NCBI RefSeq assembly: GCF_009857505.1
Contig: NZ_WWCP01000041.1
Coordinates: 1 to 50,707, forward strand
From: Duganella lactea
GTDB taxonomy: Bacteria > Pseudomonadota > Gammaproteobacteria > Burkholderiales > Burkholderiaceae_D
DNA length: 50,707 bases
Direction of reading: 5' to 3'
This document shows positions 24,722 to 33,582 of the stretch, one piece after another. The notes beneath the pieces were generated by a model that was not told the origin of the DNA, made no database searches, and saw only the letters and a program-made list of their open reading frames with translations. The translations under genes and the position numbers were made by a program. Numbering within the stretch: the first letter of the stretch is position 1; every line of letters begins with the position of its first letter.

Positions 24722-25902
24722 TGAAGTATCAACCGCAAATCAAAATCCCTGCCACCTATATGCGTGGCGGCACCAGCAAGGGCGTATTCTTTCGCCTGCA
24801 GGATCTGCCGGAAGCGGCGCAGCAACCGGGCGCCGCCCGCGACCAGCTGCTGCTGCGCGTGATCGGCAGCCCCGACCCCTACAGCAAGCAGATCGACGGC
24901 ATGGGCGGCGCCACCTCCAGCACCAGCAAGACGGTGATTCTGTCCAGAAGCGCGCGACCCGGCCACGATGTCGACTACCTGTTCGGCCAGGTCTCCATCG
25001 ACCAGGCCTTCGTCGACTGGAGCGGCAACTGCGGCAACCTGTCGGCGGCGGTGGGCGCGTTCGCCATCAGCGGCGGACTGGTTGACCCGGCCCGCGTGCC
25101 GCGCGATGGCGTGGCGGTGGTGCGTGTATGGCAGGCCAACATCGGCAAGACCATCATCGCCCACATCCCGATGACCAACGGCGAAGTGCGGGAAACCGGC
25201 GACTTCGAGCTCGATGGCGTGACCTTTCCGGCCGCCGAAGTGCAGTTGGAATTCATGGACCCTGCGGCAGAAGAGGAGGGCGCGGGCGGCGCCATGTTCC
25301 CGACCGGCCAAGTGGTGGACGAATTGGAAGTCCCCGGCATCGGCACATTGAAGGCGACCATGATCAACGCTGGCATCCCGACCATCTTCATTAACGCCAA
25401 TGCCGTTGGCTACAGCGGCACCGAACTGCAAGACGCCATCAACGGCGACGCCAGGGCATTGGCGATGTTCGAGACCATCCGCGCCCATGGCGCGCTGCGT
25501 ATGGGCCTTATCAAATACCTGAGCGAGGCCGCCACGCGCCAGCACACGCCGAAAGTGGCCTTTGTTGCGCCGCCAGCCGGCTATGTCGCATCGAGCGGCA
25601 AGCAGGTGGCGGCGGGCGATATCGATCTGCTGGTGCGCGCGCTCTCGATGGGCAAGCTGCATCACGCCATGATGGGCACCGCCGCCGTGGCGATCGGCAC
25701 CGCCGCCGCGATTCCCGGCACGCTGGTCAACCTGGCGGCGGGCGGAGGCGAACGCAATGCGGTGCGCTTCGGCCACCCATCCGGCACCCTGCGCGTCGGC
25801 GCCGAAGCGGTACAGCAAAACGGAGAATGGAGCGTGAAAAAAGCGGTAATGAGCCGCAGCGCGCGTGTGCTGATGGAAGGCTGGGTCCGAATCCCCGCTT
25901 GA
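24718..25902 (+). CDS. prpF: 2-methylaconitate cis-trans isomerase PrpF
   Basis: A 394-residue PrpF-family protein of diaminopimelate-epimerase fold that isomerises 2-methylaconitate, making the AcnD product usable. Clear family blocks are YMRGGTSKGVFF near 14-25 (Lys in SKG is the catalytic candidate), GMGGATSSTSK, and DWSGNCGNLSAAVG. Two adjacent ATG codons (24718, 24721) are possible starts and differ by one Met. The first overlaps the acnD stop by four bases. Confidence 0.95.
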   Translation: MMKYQPQIKIPATYMRGGTSKGVFFRLQDLPEAAQQPGAARDQLLLRVIGSPDPYSKQIDGMGGATSSTSKTVILSRSARPGHDVDYLFGQVSIDQAFVDWSGNCGNLSAAVGAFAISGGLVDPARVPRDGVAVVRVWQANIGKTIIAHIPMTNGEVRETGDFELDGVTFPAAEVQLEFMDPAAEEEGAGGAMFPTGQVVDELEVPGIGTLKATMINAGIPTIFINANAVGYSGTELQDAINGDARALAMFETIRAHGALRMGLIKYLSEAATRQHTPKVAFVAPPAGYVASSGKQVAAGDIDLLVRALSMGKLHHAMMGTAAVAIGTAAAIPGTLVNLAAGGGERNAVRFGHPSGTLRVGAEAVQQNGEWSVKKAVMSRSARVLMEGWVRIPA

Positions 25903-25922
25903 TGACCCGAATGGAGGAGACA

Positions 25923-27788
25923 ATGAAGTATGCTGATTTTTATCAGCGCTCCGTCGTCACGCCCGAAGATTTTTGGCGTGACGAAGCTGCGCTCATCGAT
26001 TGGAACACGCCGTTCTCGCAGGTGCTGGATTATTCGCGCCCGCCGTTCGCCCGCTGGTTCGTGGGCGGCAAGACCAACTTGTGCCACAACGCGGTGGACC
26101 GCTGGTGCGCCACGCAGGGCGACAAGCCCGCGCTGATCGCCATCTCAACCGAAACCAACACCGAGCGCAGTTACTCCTTCAGTGAGCTGCATGTGGAAGT
26201 GCAGCGCTGGGCGGCGATGATGCAAGCACTCGGCGTGCGCAAGGGCGATCGTGTGTTGATCTACATGCCGATGATCGCCGAGGCGGCGTTCGCGATGCTG
26301 GCCTGCGCGCGCATCGGCGCGGTACATTCGGTAGTGTTTGGCGGCTTTGCCGCCAACAGCCTGGCCAGCCGCATCGACGACGCCAAGCCGGCGCTGATTG
26401 TCTCCGCCGATGCCGGTTCGCGCAACGGCAAGCCGATTCCCTACAAACCGCTGCTGGACGAGGCCATCAGCCTGGCGTCCAGCAAACCGGCGCGGGTGCT
26501 GCTGGTGGACCGTGGCCTGGCGCCGATGCGGCGTGTGGAGGGCCGCGATGTCGACTACGCCGCGTTGAACGCCGCGCATCTGGCCGCGCAGGTTCCGGTG
26601 ACGTGGCTGGAATCGAACGAGCCATCCTACATCCTCTACACTTCCGGCACCACCGGCAAGCCGAAAGGCGTGCAGCGCGATGTCGGCGGCTATGCGGTGG
26701 CGCTGGCGGCGTCGATGAAGCACAACTTCTGCGGCAAGGCCGGCGAGACATTCTTCGCCACCTCCGATATCGGCTGGGTGGTGGGCCACTCGTATATCGT
26801 CTACGGCCCGCTGATCGCCGGCATGGCGACCATCATGTACGAAGGGCTGCCGATTTGCCCCGACCCAGGCATCTGGTGGAGCATCGTCGAGAAGTACCGG
26901 GTCACGCGCATGTTTTCGGCGCCGACCGCGATCCGCGTGCTGCGCAAGCAGCAGCCGGAGTACATGCGCAAGCATGACAAGTCGTCGCTGAAGGCGCTGT
27001 ATCTCGCCGGCGAGCCGCTGGACGAAACCACGTCGAGCTGGATCGCCTCCGAACTCGGTGTGCCGATCATCGACAACTACTGGCAGACCGAGACCGGCTG
27101 GCCTATCCTGTCTATCGCCAAAGGGATAGAGGATGCGCCGACAAAGCTGGGCAGCCCCGGCGTCGCCATGTACGGCTACAAGGTCAAGCTGATCAACGAG
27201 ACCACCGGCGACGCATGCGCGGCCAACGAAAAAGGCGTGGTGATGATCGAAGGGCCGCTGCCGCCAGGCTGCATGCAGACCGTGTATGGCGACGACGCGC
27301 GCTTCGTCGATACCTACTGGACGCGTAACGGCGACAGCGTGCTGTACTCCACCTTTGATTGGGGCGTGCGTGACGCGGACGGTTACTACTTCATCCTTGG
27401 CCGCACCGACGATGTCATCAACGTCGCCGGGCATCGCCTCGGCACGCGCGAGATCGAGGAGTCGATCACCAGCCATCCAAATGTATCGGAGGTGGCGGTG
27501 GTGGGGGTGGAAGACAAGCTCAAAGGCCAGGTGGCGGTGGCCTTCGCGATTTTGAAGGACGCCAATGCCGGCACGCTGGAGCAGGACGTGATGGCGGTGG
27601 TGGATCGCCAGCTTGGCGCGGTGGCGCGGCCGGCGCGCGTGTACTTCGTGACGCAGCTTCCTAAAACGCGTTCGGGCAAACTGCTGCGCCGCTCGATTCA
27701 GGCGATCTGCGAAGGACGCAGCCCTGGCGATGTCACCACCATCGAAGATCCCGCTTCACTGCAGCAAATTCAGCGTGCGCTTTTGTAA
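25923..27788 (+). CDS. prpE: propionyl-CoA synthetase PrpE
   Basis: Activates propionate with ATP and CoA. The 621-residue ANL-family enzyme has the AMP-binding loop YTSGTTGKPKG, the DNYWQTETGWP motif, GRTDDVINVAGHR and the acylatable lysine in RSGKLLRR (Lys586). Length fits PrpE (about 628) rather than Acs (about 650). The ATG at 25923 follows GGAGGA by 5 nt. It closes the methylcitrate operon. In homologues activity is shut off by acetylation of the RSGK lysine; no acetyltransferase is here. Confidence 0.95.
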   Translation: MKYADFYQRSVVTPEDFWRDEAALIDWNTPFSQVLDYSRPPFARWFVGGKTNLCHNAVDRWCATQGDKPALIAISTETNTERSYSFSELHVEVQRWAAMMQALGVRKGDRVLIYMPMIAEAAFAMLACARIGAVHSVVFGGFAANSLASRIDDAKPALIVSADAGSRNGKPIPYKPLLDEAISLASSKPARVLLVDRGLAPMRRVEGRDVDYAALNAAHLAAQVPVTWLESNEPSYILYTSGTTGKPKGVQRDVGGYAVALAASMKHNFCGKAGETFFATSDIGWVVGHSYIVYGPLIAGMATIMYEGLPICPDPGIWWSIVEKYRVTRMFSAPTAIRVLRKQQPEYMRKHDKSSLKALYLAGEPLDETTSSWIASELGVPIIDNYWQTETGWPILSIAKGIEDAPTKLGSPGVAMYGYKVKLINETTGDACAANEKGVVMIEGPLPPGCMQTVYGDDARFVDTYWTRNGDSVLYSTFDWGVRDADGYYFILGRTDDVINVAGHRLGTREIEESITSHPNVSEVAVVGVEDKLKGQVAVAFAILKDANAGTLEQDVMAVVDRQLGAVARPARVYFVTQLPKTRSGKLLRRSIQAICEGRSPGDVTTIEDPASLQQIQRALL

Positions 27789-27803
27789 GGCTTCGGTAAG
27801 GCT

Positions 27804-27840
27804 GCTCTTCTATTCTGTGTACAAGCTCGAATAGAAGAGC
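27804..27840 (+). repeat. 12-bp inverted repeat between prpE and the DUF485 gene
   Basis: GCTCTTCTATTC, a 13-nt loop, then GAATAGAAGAGC: 12 perfect pairs, starting 16 bp after the prpE stop. No T-tract follows, so it may be an mRNA processing or stabilising hairpin between the operon and the uptake genes, or an operator. Just before it GTAAGGCT occurs twice (27785-27792 and 27796-27803), the first copy containing the prpE stop. Confidence 0.7.
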
Positions 27841-27860
27841 ACTAATAACGGAGACACACA

Positions 27861-28169
27861 ATGCATGACGATCTTGTTCAACAACTCAAGCGCGACCCCA
27901 ATTATCATCGACTGGTCAAGTCCCGCTCCCGCTTTGGCTGGCTGCTTACCGCGGCAATGCTGGTCGTCTACTACGGCTACATCCTGCTGATCGCTTTCGA
28001 CAAGGAATTCCTTGCTACCAAAACCGGTGATGGCGTCATGACCTGGGGCATGCCGATTGGCCTGTTCGTCATTGTGTTCACGGTGTTGATCACCGGCGTT
28101 TACGTCCGCCGCGCCAACAGCCAGTATGATGAACTGACCCAAGCCATCCACGACAAGGTGAAGCCATGA
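27861..28169 (+). CDS. DUF485 inner-membrane protein (YjcH-like)
   Basis: A 102-residue protein with two membrane helices (about 26-46 and 63-84) and charged ends, of the DUF485 family that regularly sits in front of ActP. Its exact role is unknown; a helper or subunit of the symporter is usually assumed. GGAG lies 9 nt before the ATG. Its stop overlaps the actP start by four bases. Confidence 0.92.
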   Translation: MHDDLVQQLKRDPNYHRLVKSRSRFGWLLTAAMLVVYYGYILLIAFDKEFLATKTGDGVMTWGMPIGLFVIVFTVLITGVYVRRANSQYDELTQAIHDKVKP

Positions 28170-29827
28170 GCATCTTGAAGAAACTGATGGCACCAGCGCT
28201 GCTGGCCGTATGCGGCGTTGCGCTGGCCGCCGGTGGAGACCTGGGCCAGGCCGCCAAGCAGCCCACCAACTGGACCGCGATCACCATGTTCGGCGTGTTC
28301 GTGTTGTTCACGCTGTACATCACCAAATGGGCGGCCGCGAAAACGCGTTCCGCTGCCGATTTCTACACCGCCGGCGGCGGCATCACCGGCTTCCAGAACG
28401 GCCTGGCGATCGCCGGCGACTTCATGTCGGCGGCGTCGTTCCTCGGCATCTCCGCGTCGGTTTTCCTGAACGGCTATGATGGCCTGATCTACGCCATCGG
28501 CTTCCTGGTCGGCTGGCCGATCATCACCTTCCTGATGGCGGAGCGCCTGCGTAACCTGGGTCGCTTCACCTTCGCCGACGTCGCCGCATACCGCTTCAAG
28601 CAGGCGCCGATCCGCATCTTCTCCGCTTCCGGCACGCTGGTGGTGGTGGCTTTCTATTTGATCGCGCAGATGGTCGGCGCTGGGCAGTTAATCAAGCTGC
28701 TGTTTGGCCTTGAATACTGGATCGCCGTGGTGCTGGTCGGTACGCTGATGATGATCTACGTGCTGTTCGGCGGCATGACCGCCACCACCTGGGTGCAGAT
28801 CATCAAAGCCGTGATGCTGCTGGGCGGCGCAAGCTTCATGGCGATCGCCGTGCTGGCGCAGTTCCATTTCAGCCCGGAAGCGCTGTTCGCCAAATCGGTC
28901 GAACTGCACGCCAACAAAGACGCCATCATGGGCCCCGGCACCTTCATCAAGGACCCGGTCTCCGCGATCTCCTTCGGCATGGCGCTGATGTTCGGCACCG
29001 CCGGCCTGCCGCACATCCTGATGCGCTTCTTCACCGTGCCAAGCGCGAAAGAGGCGCGCAAGTCGGTGTTCTGGGCCACCACCTGGATCGCCTACTTCTA
29101 CGTGCTGACCTTCATCATCGGCTTCGGCGCCATCGTTTTGGTGGGCACCAATCCCGAGTTCAAGGACGCGGCGGGCAAGCTCCTGGGCGGTAACAACATG
29201 GCGGCGGTGCACCTGGCCAAAGCGGTTGGCGGCAATGTCTTCCTGGGCTTCATCTCGGCCGTGGCTTTCGCCACTATCCTGGCCGTGGTCGCTGGCCTGA
29301 CGCTGTCCGGCGCATCGGCGGTATCGCACGATCTGTACGCCACCGTGATCGCCAAGGGCCAGGCCAGCAGCAAGAGCGAGCTGAAAGTGTCGAAGATCAC
29401 CACCATCGCGCTGGGCATCATCGCCGTGGTGCTGGGTATCGCGTTCGAGAAGCAGAACATCGCCTTCATGGTGTCGCTGGCGTTTGCGATTGCCGCATCG
29501 GCCAACTTCCCGGTGCTGTTTATGTCCGTGCTGTGGAAGGACTGCACCACCCGCGGCGCCACCATCGGCGGCTTTATCGGCCTGACCATGGCGCTGGTGA
29601 TGACGGTGCTGTCGAAGTCCGTATGGGTGGATGTGCTGGGCCACGCCGAAGCGCTGTTCCCTTACGCGTCGCCCGCGATCTTCTCGATGCCGGCCGGCTT
29701 CCTCGGCATCTGGATCTTCTCGCTGCTCGACCGCAGTCCACGTGCGCGCATCGACCGCGCCGGCTATGAGGCGCAGCAGATGCGTTCGGAAACCGGTATC
29801 GGCGCGGCTGGCGCATCGGCGCACTGA
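28166..29827 (+). CDS. actP: cation/acetate symporter ActP
   Basis: A 553-residue sodium:solute symporter family transporter with an N-terminal signal-like helix (1-22) and about 13 further helices. Family marks are the SAADFYTAGGGITGFQNGLAIAGD start and the GMALMFGTAGLPHILMRFFTV block. It probably imports acetate and propionate for PrpE next door. A nearby terminator closes the unit. Confidence 0.94.
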   Translation: MSILKKLMAPALLAVCGVALAAGGDLGQAAKQPTNWTAITMFGVFVLFTLYITKWAAAKTRSAADFYTAGGGITGFQNGLAIAGDFMSAASFLGISASVFLNGYDGLIYAIGFLVGWPIITFLMAERLRNLGRFTFADVAAYRFKQAPIRIFSASGTLVVVAFYLIAQMVGAGQLIKLLFGLEYWIAVVLVGTLMMIYVLFGGMTATTWVQIIKAVMLLGGASFMAIAVLAQFHFSPEALFAKSVELHANKDAIMGPGTFIKDPVSAISFGMALMFGTAGLPHILMRFFTVPSAKEARKSVFWATTWIAYFYVLTFIIGFGAIVLVGTNPEFKDAAGKLLGGNNMAAVHLAKAVGGNVFLGFISAVAFATILAVVAGLTLSGASAVSHDLYATVIAKGQASSKSELKVSKITTIALGIIAVVLGIAFEKQNIAFMVSLAFAIAASANFPVLFMSVLWKDCTTRGATIGGFIGLTMALVMTVLSKSVWVDVLGHAEALFPYASPAIFSMPAGFLGIWIFSLLDRSPRARIDRAGYEAQQMRSETGIGAAGASAH

Positions 29828-29848
29828 TATCACGCCACTGGTTGTAGA

Positions 29849-29876
29849 GACGATGCCCGGTTCGCCGGGCATCGTC
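29849..29876. terminator. hairpin terminator between actP and xth
   Basis: A perfect 12-bp stem GACGATGCCCGG / CCGGGCATCGTC closed by a TTCG tetraloop, between convergent genes. The T-run on the plus strand is short (GTTTGG), so termination may be partial. Confidence 0.75.
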
Positions 29877-29884
29877 GTTTGGTA

Positions 29885-30649
29885 TCAGGCGAAAGTGGCC
29901 ACCACCGGCGTGTGATCGGACGGCTGTTCCCATTTGCGCGGCACGCGGTCGATGATGCAGCCGGTGCAGCGCTGTTTGAGCGCGTCCGACAGCAGCAAGT
30001 GGTCGATGCGCAGGCCCTTGTTCAGGCGGAAGCCAAGGCCGCGATAGTCCCACCAGCTGAACGATTTATCCGCCTGCTCGAACATGCGGAAGGCGTCGGT
30101 CAGGCCGAGGTCCAGCAGGCGTTTGAGCTGCGCGCGCTCCTCCGGCGACACATGCACCATGCCTTCCCATGCCGCCGGGTCGTGCACGTCGCGGTCTTCC
30201 GGCGCGATGTTGTAGTCGCCCACCACCGCCAATTGGGGATATTTCGCCACCTCTTCCTGAATCCAGTCGTGGAAGGCGTTCAGCCACGCCATCTTGTACA
30301 GGAATTTCTCCGCGCCGACCGCCTGGCCGTTCGGCACATAGGCGCACACCACGCGCACGCCGTCGATGGTGCCGGCGATGATGCGTTGCTGCGGGTCTTC
30401 AAATTTTGGGTTGTTCTTGACGACGTCGTGGATCGGCAGCCTGGAAATGATCGCCACGCCGTTATAGGTCTTCTGGCCCGTGTAGGTGACGTGATAGCCG
30501 GCCGCTTCCAGCTCGGCCAGCGGGAATTTGTCGTCTGTTAATTTTGTTTCCTGTATGGCTAGCACATCCGTAGGGTTTTCTTCCAACCACTTCATAACGT
30601 GCGGCAGTCTTACGTTCAAAGAGTTAACATTCCAAGTGGCTATTTTCAT
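29885..30649 (-). CDS. xth: exodeoxyribonuclease III
   Basis: AP endonuclease and 3'-5' exonuclease of base-excision repair. The 254-residue protein has the EEP-fold marks: metal ligand Glu34 in QETK, the catalytic DYNIAP block, and the terminal SDHTPV catalytic His. The ATG at 30649 has AGGAAAC 7 nt upstream and gives the family start MKIATWNVNS; an extension to 30709 is not family-like. Confidence 0.95.
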   Translation of the reverse strand: MKIATWNVNSLNVRLPHVMKWLEENPTDVLAIQETKLTDDKFPLAELEAAGYHVTYTGQKTYNGVAIISRLPIHDVVKNNPKFEDPQQRIIAGTIDGVRVVCAYVPNGQAVGAEKFLYKMAWLNAFHDWIQEEVAKYPQLAVVGDYNIAPEDRDVHDPAAWEGMVHVSPEERAQLKRLLDLGLTDAFRMFEQADKSFSWWDYRGLGFRLNKGLRIDHLLLSDALKQRCTGCIIDRVPRKWEQPSDHTPVVATFA

Positions 30650-31049
30650 ATCGGCGTTTCCTGCATGGGGTTCGAGTGGCTTGCATCTTACAACATTTGG
30701 ATTTAACACATTATTTGCTATTTTATAAAGCCGGCTGAAAAAACATGAAAAACTCTTCCTTCGGAAGGGGCGTAGCGCCTAAAATGTTGCCGAATGTGTG
30801 AAATAAAAAAATAATTGCCAATTCTGTCTCCTTGTTGTCAAAATAGAACTGAGAGTCGAGACAAAGTAAGTAAATTGGAAATATACTGGTAATAAAATGA
30901 GTAGAAAACTTGTGTTTTCGTTTCGCAACATAAACAGTAAAATTCGCGTGTCTATTTGCGTTGTGGTGGCGCAATAAATGATACTATATGGAAATAATCT
31001 GTGGTTTTTATAGTGAATTGCGCGTAGCGCATTTACAAAGGAATAGAAA
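30650..31049. other. AT-rich intergenic region
   Basis: A 400-bp stretch clearly richer in A+T than anything else here, most strongly 30700-31020. Small hairpins occur (CTTCC-TTC-GGAAG near 30755, GGCG-TAG-CGCC at 30770-30780, TGCGC-GTA-GCGCA near 31020). A possible promoter for the next gene is TTGTGG (30961-30966), 16 bp, TACTAT (30983-30988). An 83-codon frame on the minus strand has no family features and is doubted. A small RNA cannot be excluded. Confidence 0.5.
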
Positions 31050-31457
31050 ATGCGATCTGCATTTGAAGCATGGGCACAGCGCGACGGTCATATCGTCCGC
31101 CGCCGTGAAGACAAGCCAGACGAGTATCTGGTCTTTGAAACGCAACGCCGCTGGGTAATCTGGCAAGCGGCGCTGGAGCATGGCAAACCGCCGGGCGGCC
31201 GCAAGACCGCCGCGCAAAAGGAGGCCGCCGCCGCTGAGAAGCGCGCGGCGGAAGCCGTGCAACGTCCACCGGCGATCAACGCCGACGAGGCGGCCGTGCG
31301 CAATCAGGTGCTGAACGAAGTGCTGGATGCTTTCTCGTCGCTGGGCGGTGAGCGCGGCATGGACGACATCCTGAAAGTGGTGCAGGGCCTGAAACGCAAG
31401 CAGGACCAGGCTATCGAGCCGGTGGCGGCGAAAGCGCCGGCCCGTCAGAACGCCTGA
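31050..31457 (+). CDS. small uncharacterised protein with FEAW...WQAAL motif
   Basis: A 135-residue protein of unknown function. The N-terminus (FEAWAQRDG at 5-13, then WVIWQAALEHG) resembles a short aromatic motif I know from many small proteobacterial and phage-associated hypothetical proteins. The middle is a Lys/Ala/Glu-rich charged helix (about 50-72) and the end a helical segment (NEVLDAFSSLGG). AAGGAA lies 7 nt upstream. It is preceded by the AT-rich gap. The GC-rich coding body resembles its neighbours. Confidence 0.75.
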   Translation: MRSAFEAWAQRDGHIVRRREDKPDEYLVFETQRRWVIWQAALEHGKPPGGRKTAAQKEAAAAEKRAAEAVQRPPAINADEAAVRNQVLNEVLDAFSSLGGERGMDDILKVVQGLKRKQDQAIEPVAAKAPARQNA

Positions 31458-31559
31458 GGTACAAGGCGTAAAGTGCAAGGCTTTACGCCGCTTGATTAAG
31501 CATATAAAACCGGCAGCGGGCTGGTACACTCGTCTGTATCTTTATTCCAGAGACAGACC

Positions 31560-32000
31560 ATGTATCTCCGCCCCGCTGCAGCGGTTGCGCTGCTTGCCTC
31601 GCTGGCAGGCTGCGCGTCCCTGACTGAATCCACCGATCAAAACGTGTTGGTGCAGACCGTGCTCGATCACCGCGAGATCGCGGGTGTGGGCTGCGTGCTG
31701 TATAACGACATGGGCAAATGGTTTGTCACCACGCCGGCACGCATCACGCTGCGCAAAAGCGCGGGCCCGCTGCGCATCGATTGCGAGAAGTCCGGCAAGG
31801 CCTGGGCTTACGAAAAGGTGGAGTCCAGGGCGGACGCCAATATTTGGGGAAATCTGGTGTTGACCGCCGGTGTCGGCGTCTATGTGGACCGCAATACCGG
31901 CGCCGGCTATGACTATCCGGACGTGCTGACGGTGGTCATGCGTCCGGCCCAGCCAAAGGAAGATGGGCCACCGCCGGCTGCCGGGGTGACCCTGTTCTGA
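31560..32000 (+). CDS. putative lipoprotein of unknown function
   Basis: A 146-residue protein with a lipobox LAGC (Cys18) after a hydrophobic signal, so probably lipidated. Residues 45-75 hold a C-x-L-x-ND-x-G-x-W-x-V-x-TP pattern seen in a family of small betaproteobacterial lipoproteins, with a second Cys in the following strand that may form a disulfide. The start has AGAGACAG upstream. It ends at the base before the convergent pepA stop. Confidence 0.8.
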   Translation: MYLRPAAAVALLASLAGCASLTESTDQNVLVQTVLDHREIAGVGCVLYNDMGKWFVTTPARITLRKSAGPLRIDCEKSGKAWAYEKVESRADANIWGNLVLTAGVGVYVDRNTGAGYDYPDVLTVVMRPAQPKEDGPPPAAGVTLF

Positions 32001-33497
32001 TTAGTTGGCGCGGTTAATCAGGAAGTTCGACAGCAGCGGCACCGGACGGCCGGTGGCGCCTTTGGCACCGCCCGATTTCCACGCGGTGCCGGCGATGTCC
32101 AGATGCGCCCAGGTGTACTTGCGGGTGAAGTTTTCCAGGAACGCGGCGGCGGTGCACGAGGCGCCGCCCGGGGTGCCGATATTGGCCAGGTCGGCGAAGT
32201 TGGACTTCAGTTGCTCGTTGTACTCCTCGCCGATCGGCAGGCGCCATGCGGTGTCGCTGGCGGCTTTGCCGGCGGCCATGATCTCGTCGGCCAGTTTGTT
32301 GTGGGCGTCGTCGTCGCGGGTGAACAGGCCGCTCTTGTGGTGGCCCAGGGCGACGATGCAGGCGCCGGTCAGCGTGGCGATGTCGATCACTGCGGCCGGG
32401 TTGAAACGCTCGGCGTAGGTCAGCGCGTCGCACAGCACCAGGCGGCCTTCGGCGTCGGTGTTGAGGATTTCGATGGTCAGGCCGTTCATCGAGGTGACGA
32501 TGTCGCCCGGCTTGGTGGCGCGGCCGGAAGGCATGTTCTCGCACGAGGCGATCACGCCGATCACGTTCAGCTTCAGATTCATTTCACCGATGGCGCGGAA
32601 GGTGCCCAGCACCGAGGCGGCGCCGCCCATGTCGTACTTCATCTCATCCATGCCAGGACCTGGCTTCAGCGAAATGCCGCCGGTGTCGAAGGTGATGCCT
32701 TTACCGACCAGCACCACCGGCGCGTCTTTGGCTTTGCCGCCTATGTGCTTGATGATGATGAATTTCGGCGGCTGCTCGCTGCCGTTGGTGACCGACAGGA
32801 AGCTGTTCATCTTCAGCGCTTCCAGTTGTTTGCGGTCCAGCACTTCGACGTCGAACTTGTAGTCCTTGCCCAGTTTTTTGGCCACGTTGGCCAGGTGGGT
32901 CGGGGTGCAGACGTTGGCCGAGGTGTTGCCCAGTTCCTTGGTCAGGTCCATGCCGTTGGCGATGGCCACGGCTTGCGCCAGCGCCAGTTTGGTGGCGGCG
33001 GTATTTGGCACCGCCAGCGCGACTTTCTTGACACCGGCGGGTGCCGGATCTTTCTTGCTCTTTTGGCCATCGGTGCGGAATGCCGACTCGTGGGCGCTCT
33101 GCACCACGCAGCGGATCGCCCAATTGACGTCACGCTCTTTCACTTCGGTCATCGGCAATGCGATAATAGCGTCGCTCGCGCCCAGGGTGGAGAACACTTT
33201 CAGCGCCGCAGCCACGCCGCCGGCAAAGCTTTTCTCGCTGACGGCATCGTCGCTGCCCAGGCCAACCAGCAGCACGCGCTCGGCGCCGGCGCCTTTGACG
33301 CCGCGCAGCAGCAGCGTGGTGCCGGCCTTGCCGGTGATGTCGCCGGACTTGAGCGCGGCCGTGATTTCACCGGCGCCGTCCAGCGCCTTGGCAGCCTGCG
33401 ACAGCTTTTTGTTTTCGAAGACCGCGACGGCGACGACGCCGGCTTTGGCCGTTGCGATGGTGTTTTTTGTGTCGAATGCTTTTATGCTAAAGTCCAT
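32001..33497 (-). CDS. pepA: leucyl aminopeptidase PepA
   Basis: A 498-residue M17 metallo-aminopeptidase, cytoplasmic hexamer. The C-terminal catalytic domain shows VGKGITFDTGG, MKYDMGGA and the signature NTDAEGRLVLCDAL with the metal-binding Asp and Glu and the catalytic Arg. The N-terminal macro-like domain has normal length. It is divergent from lptF, a common arrangement in betaproteobacteria. Confidence 0.96.
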   Translation of the reverse strand: MDFSIKAFDTKNTIATAKAGVVAVAVFENKKLSQAAKALDGAGEITAALKSGDITGKAGTTLLLRGVKGAGAERVLLVGLGSDDAVSEKSFAGGVAAALKVFSTLGASDAIIALPMTEVKERDVNWAIRCVVQSAHESAFRTDGQKSKKDPAPAGVKKVALAVPNTAATKLALAQAVAIANGMDLTKELGNTSANVCTPTHLANVAKKLGKDYKFDVEVLDRKQLEALKMNSFLSVTNGSEQPPKFIIIKHIGGKAKDAPVVLVGKGITFDTGGISLKPGPGMDEMKYDMGGAASVLGTFRAIGEMNLKLNVIGVIASCENMPSGRATKPGDIVTSMNGLTIEILNTDAEGRLVLCDALTYAERFNPAAVIDIATLTGACIVALGHHKSGLFTRDDDAHNKLADEIMAAGKAASDTAWRLPIGEEYNEQLKSNFADLANIGTPGGASCTAAAFLENFTRKYTWAHLDIAGTAWKSGGAKGATGRPVPLLSNFLINRAN

Positions 33498-33571
33498 TTG
33501 ATTCTCCGTGTCGTGTACGTACTTAAAACTTGTGGTCCCGTATAGTGTCTATATGAGCCAAACTAGCGAAT

Positions 33572-33577
33572 TATAAT
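33572..33577 (+). promoter_or_regulatory. -10 box of lptF, placed for a leaderless mRNA
   Basis: TATAAT lies 5 nt before the lptF ATG and no Shine-Dalgarno sequence is present, so transcription should start at or within a base of the start codon. No good -35 is seen 16-18 bp upstream. Confidence 0.45.
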
Positions 33578-33582
33578 CTTCA

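Noticed and set aside
30723..30974. 83-codon minus-strand frame in the AT-rich gap
   Set aside because: No ribosome site, no recognisable motif, AT-rich low-information sequence; may be chance.
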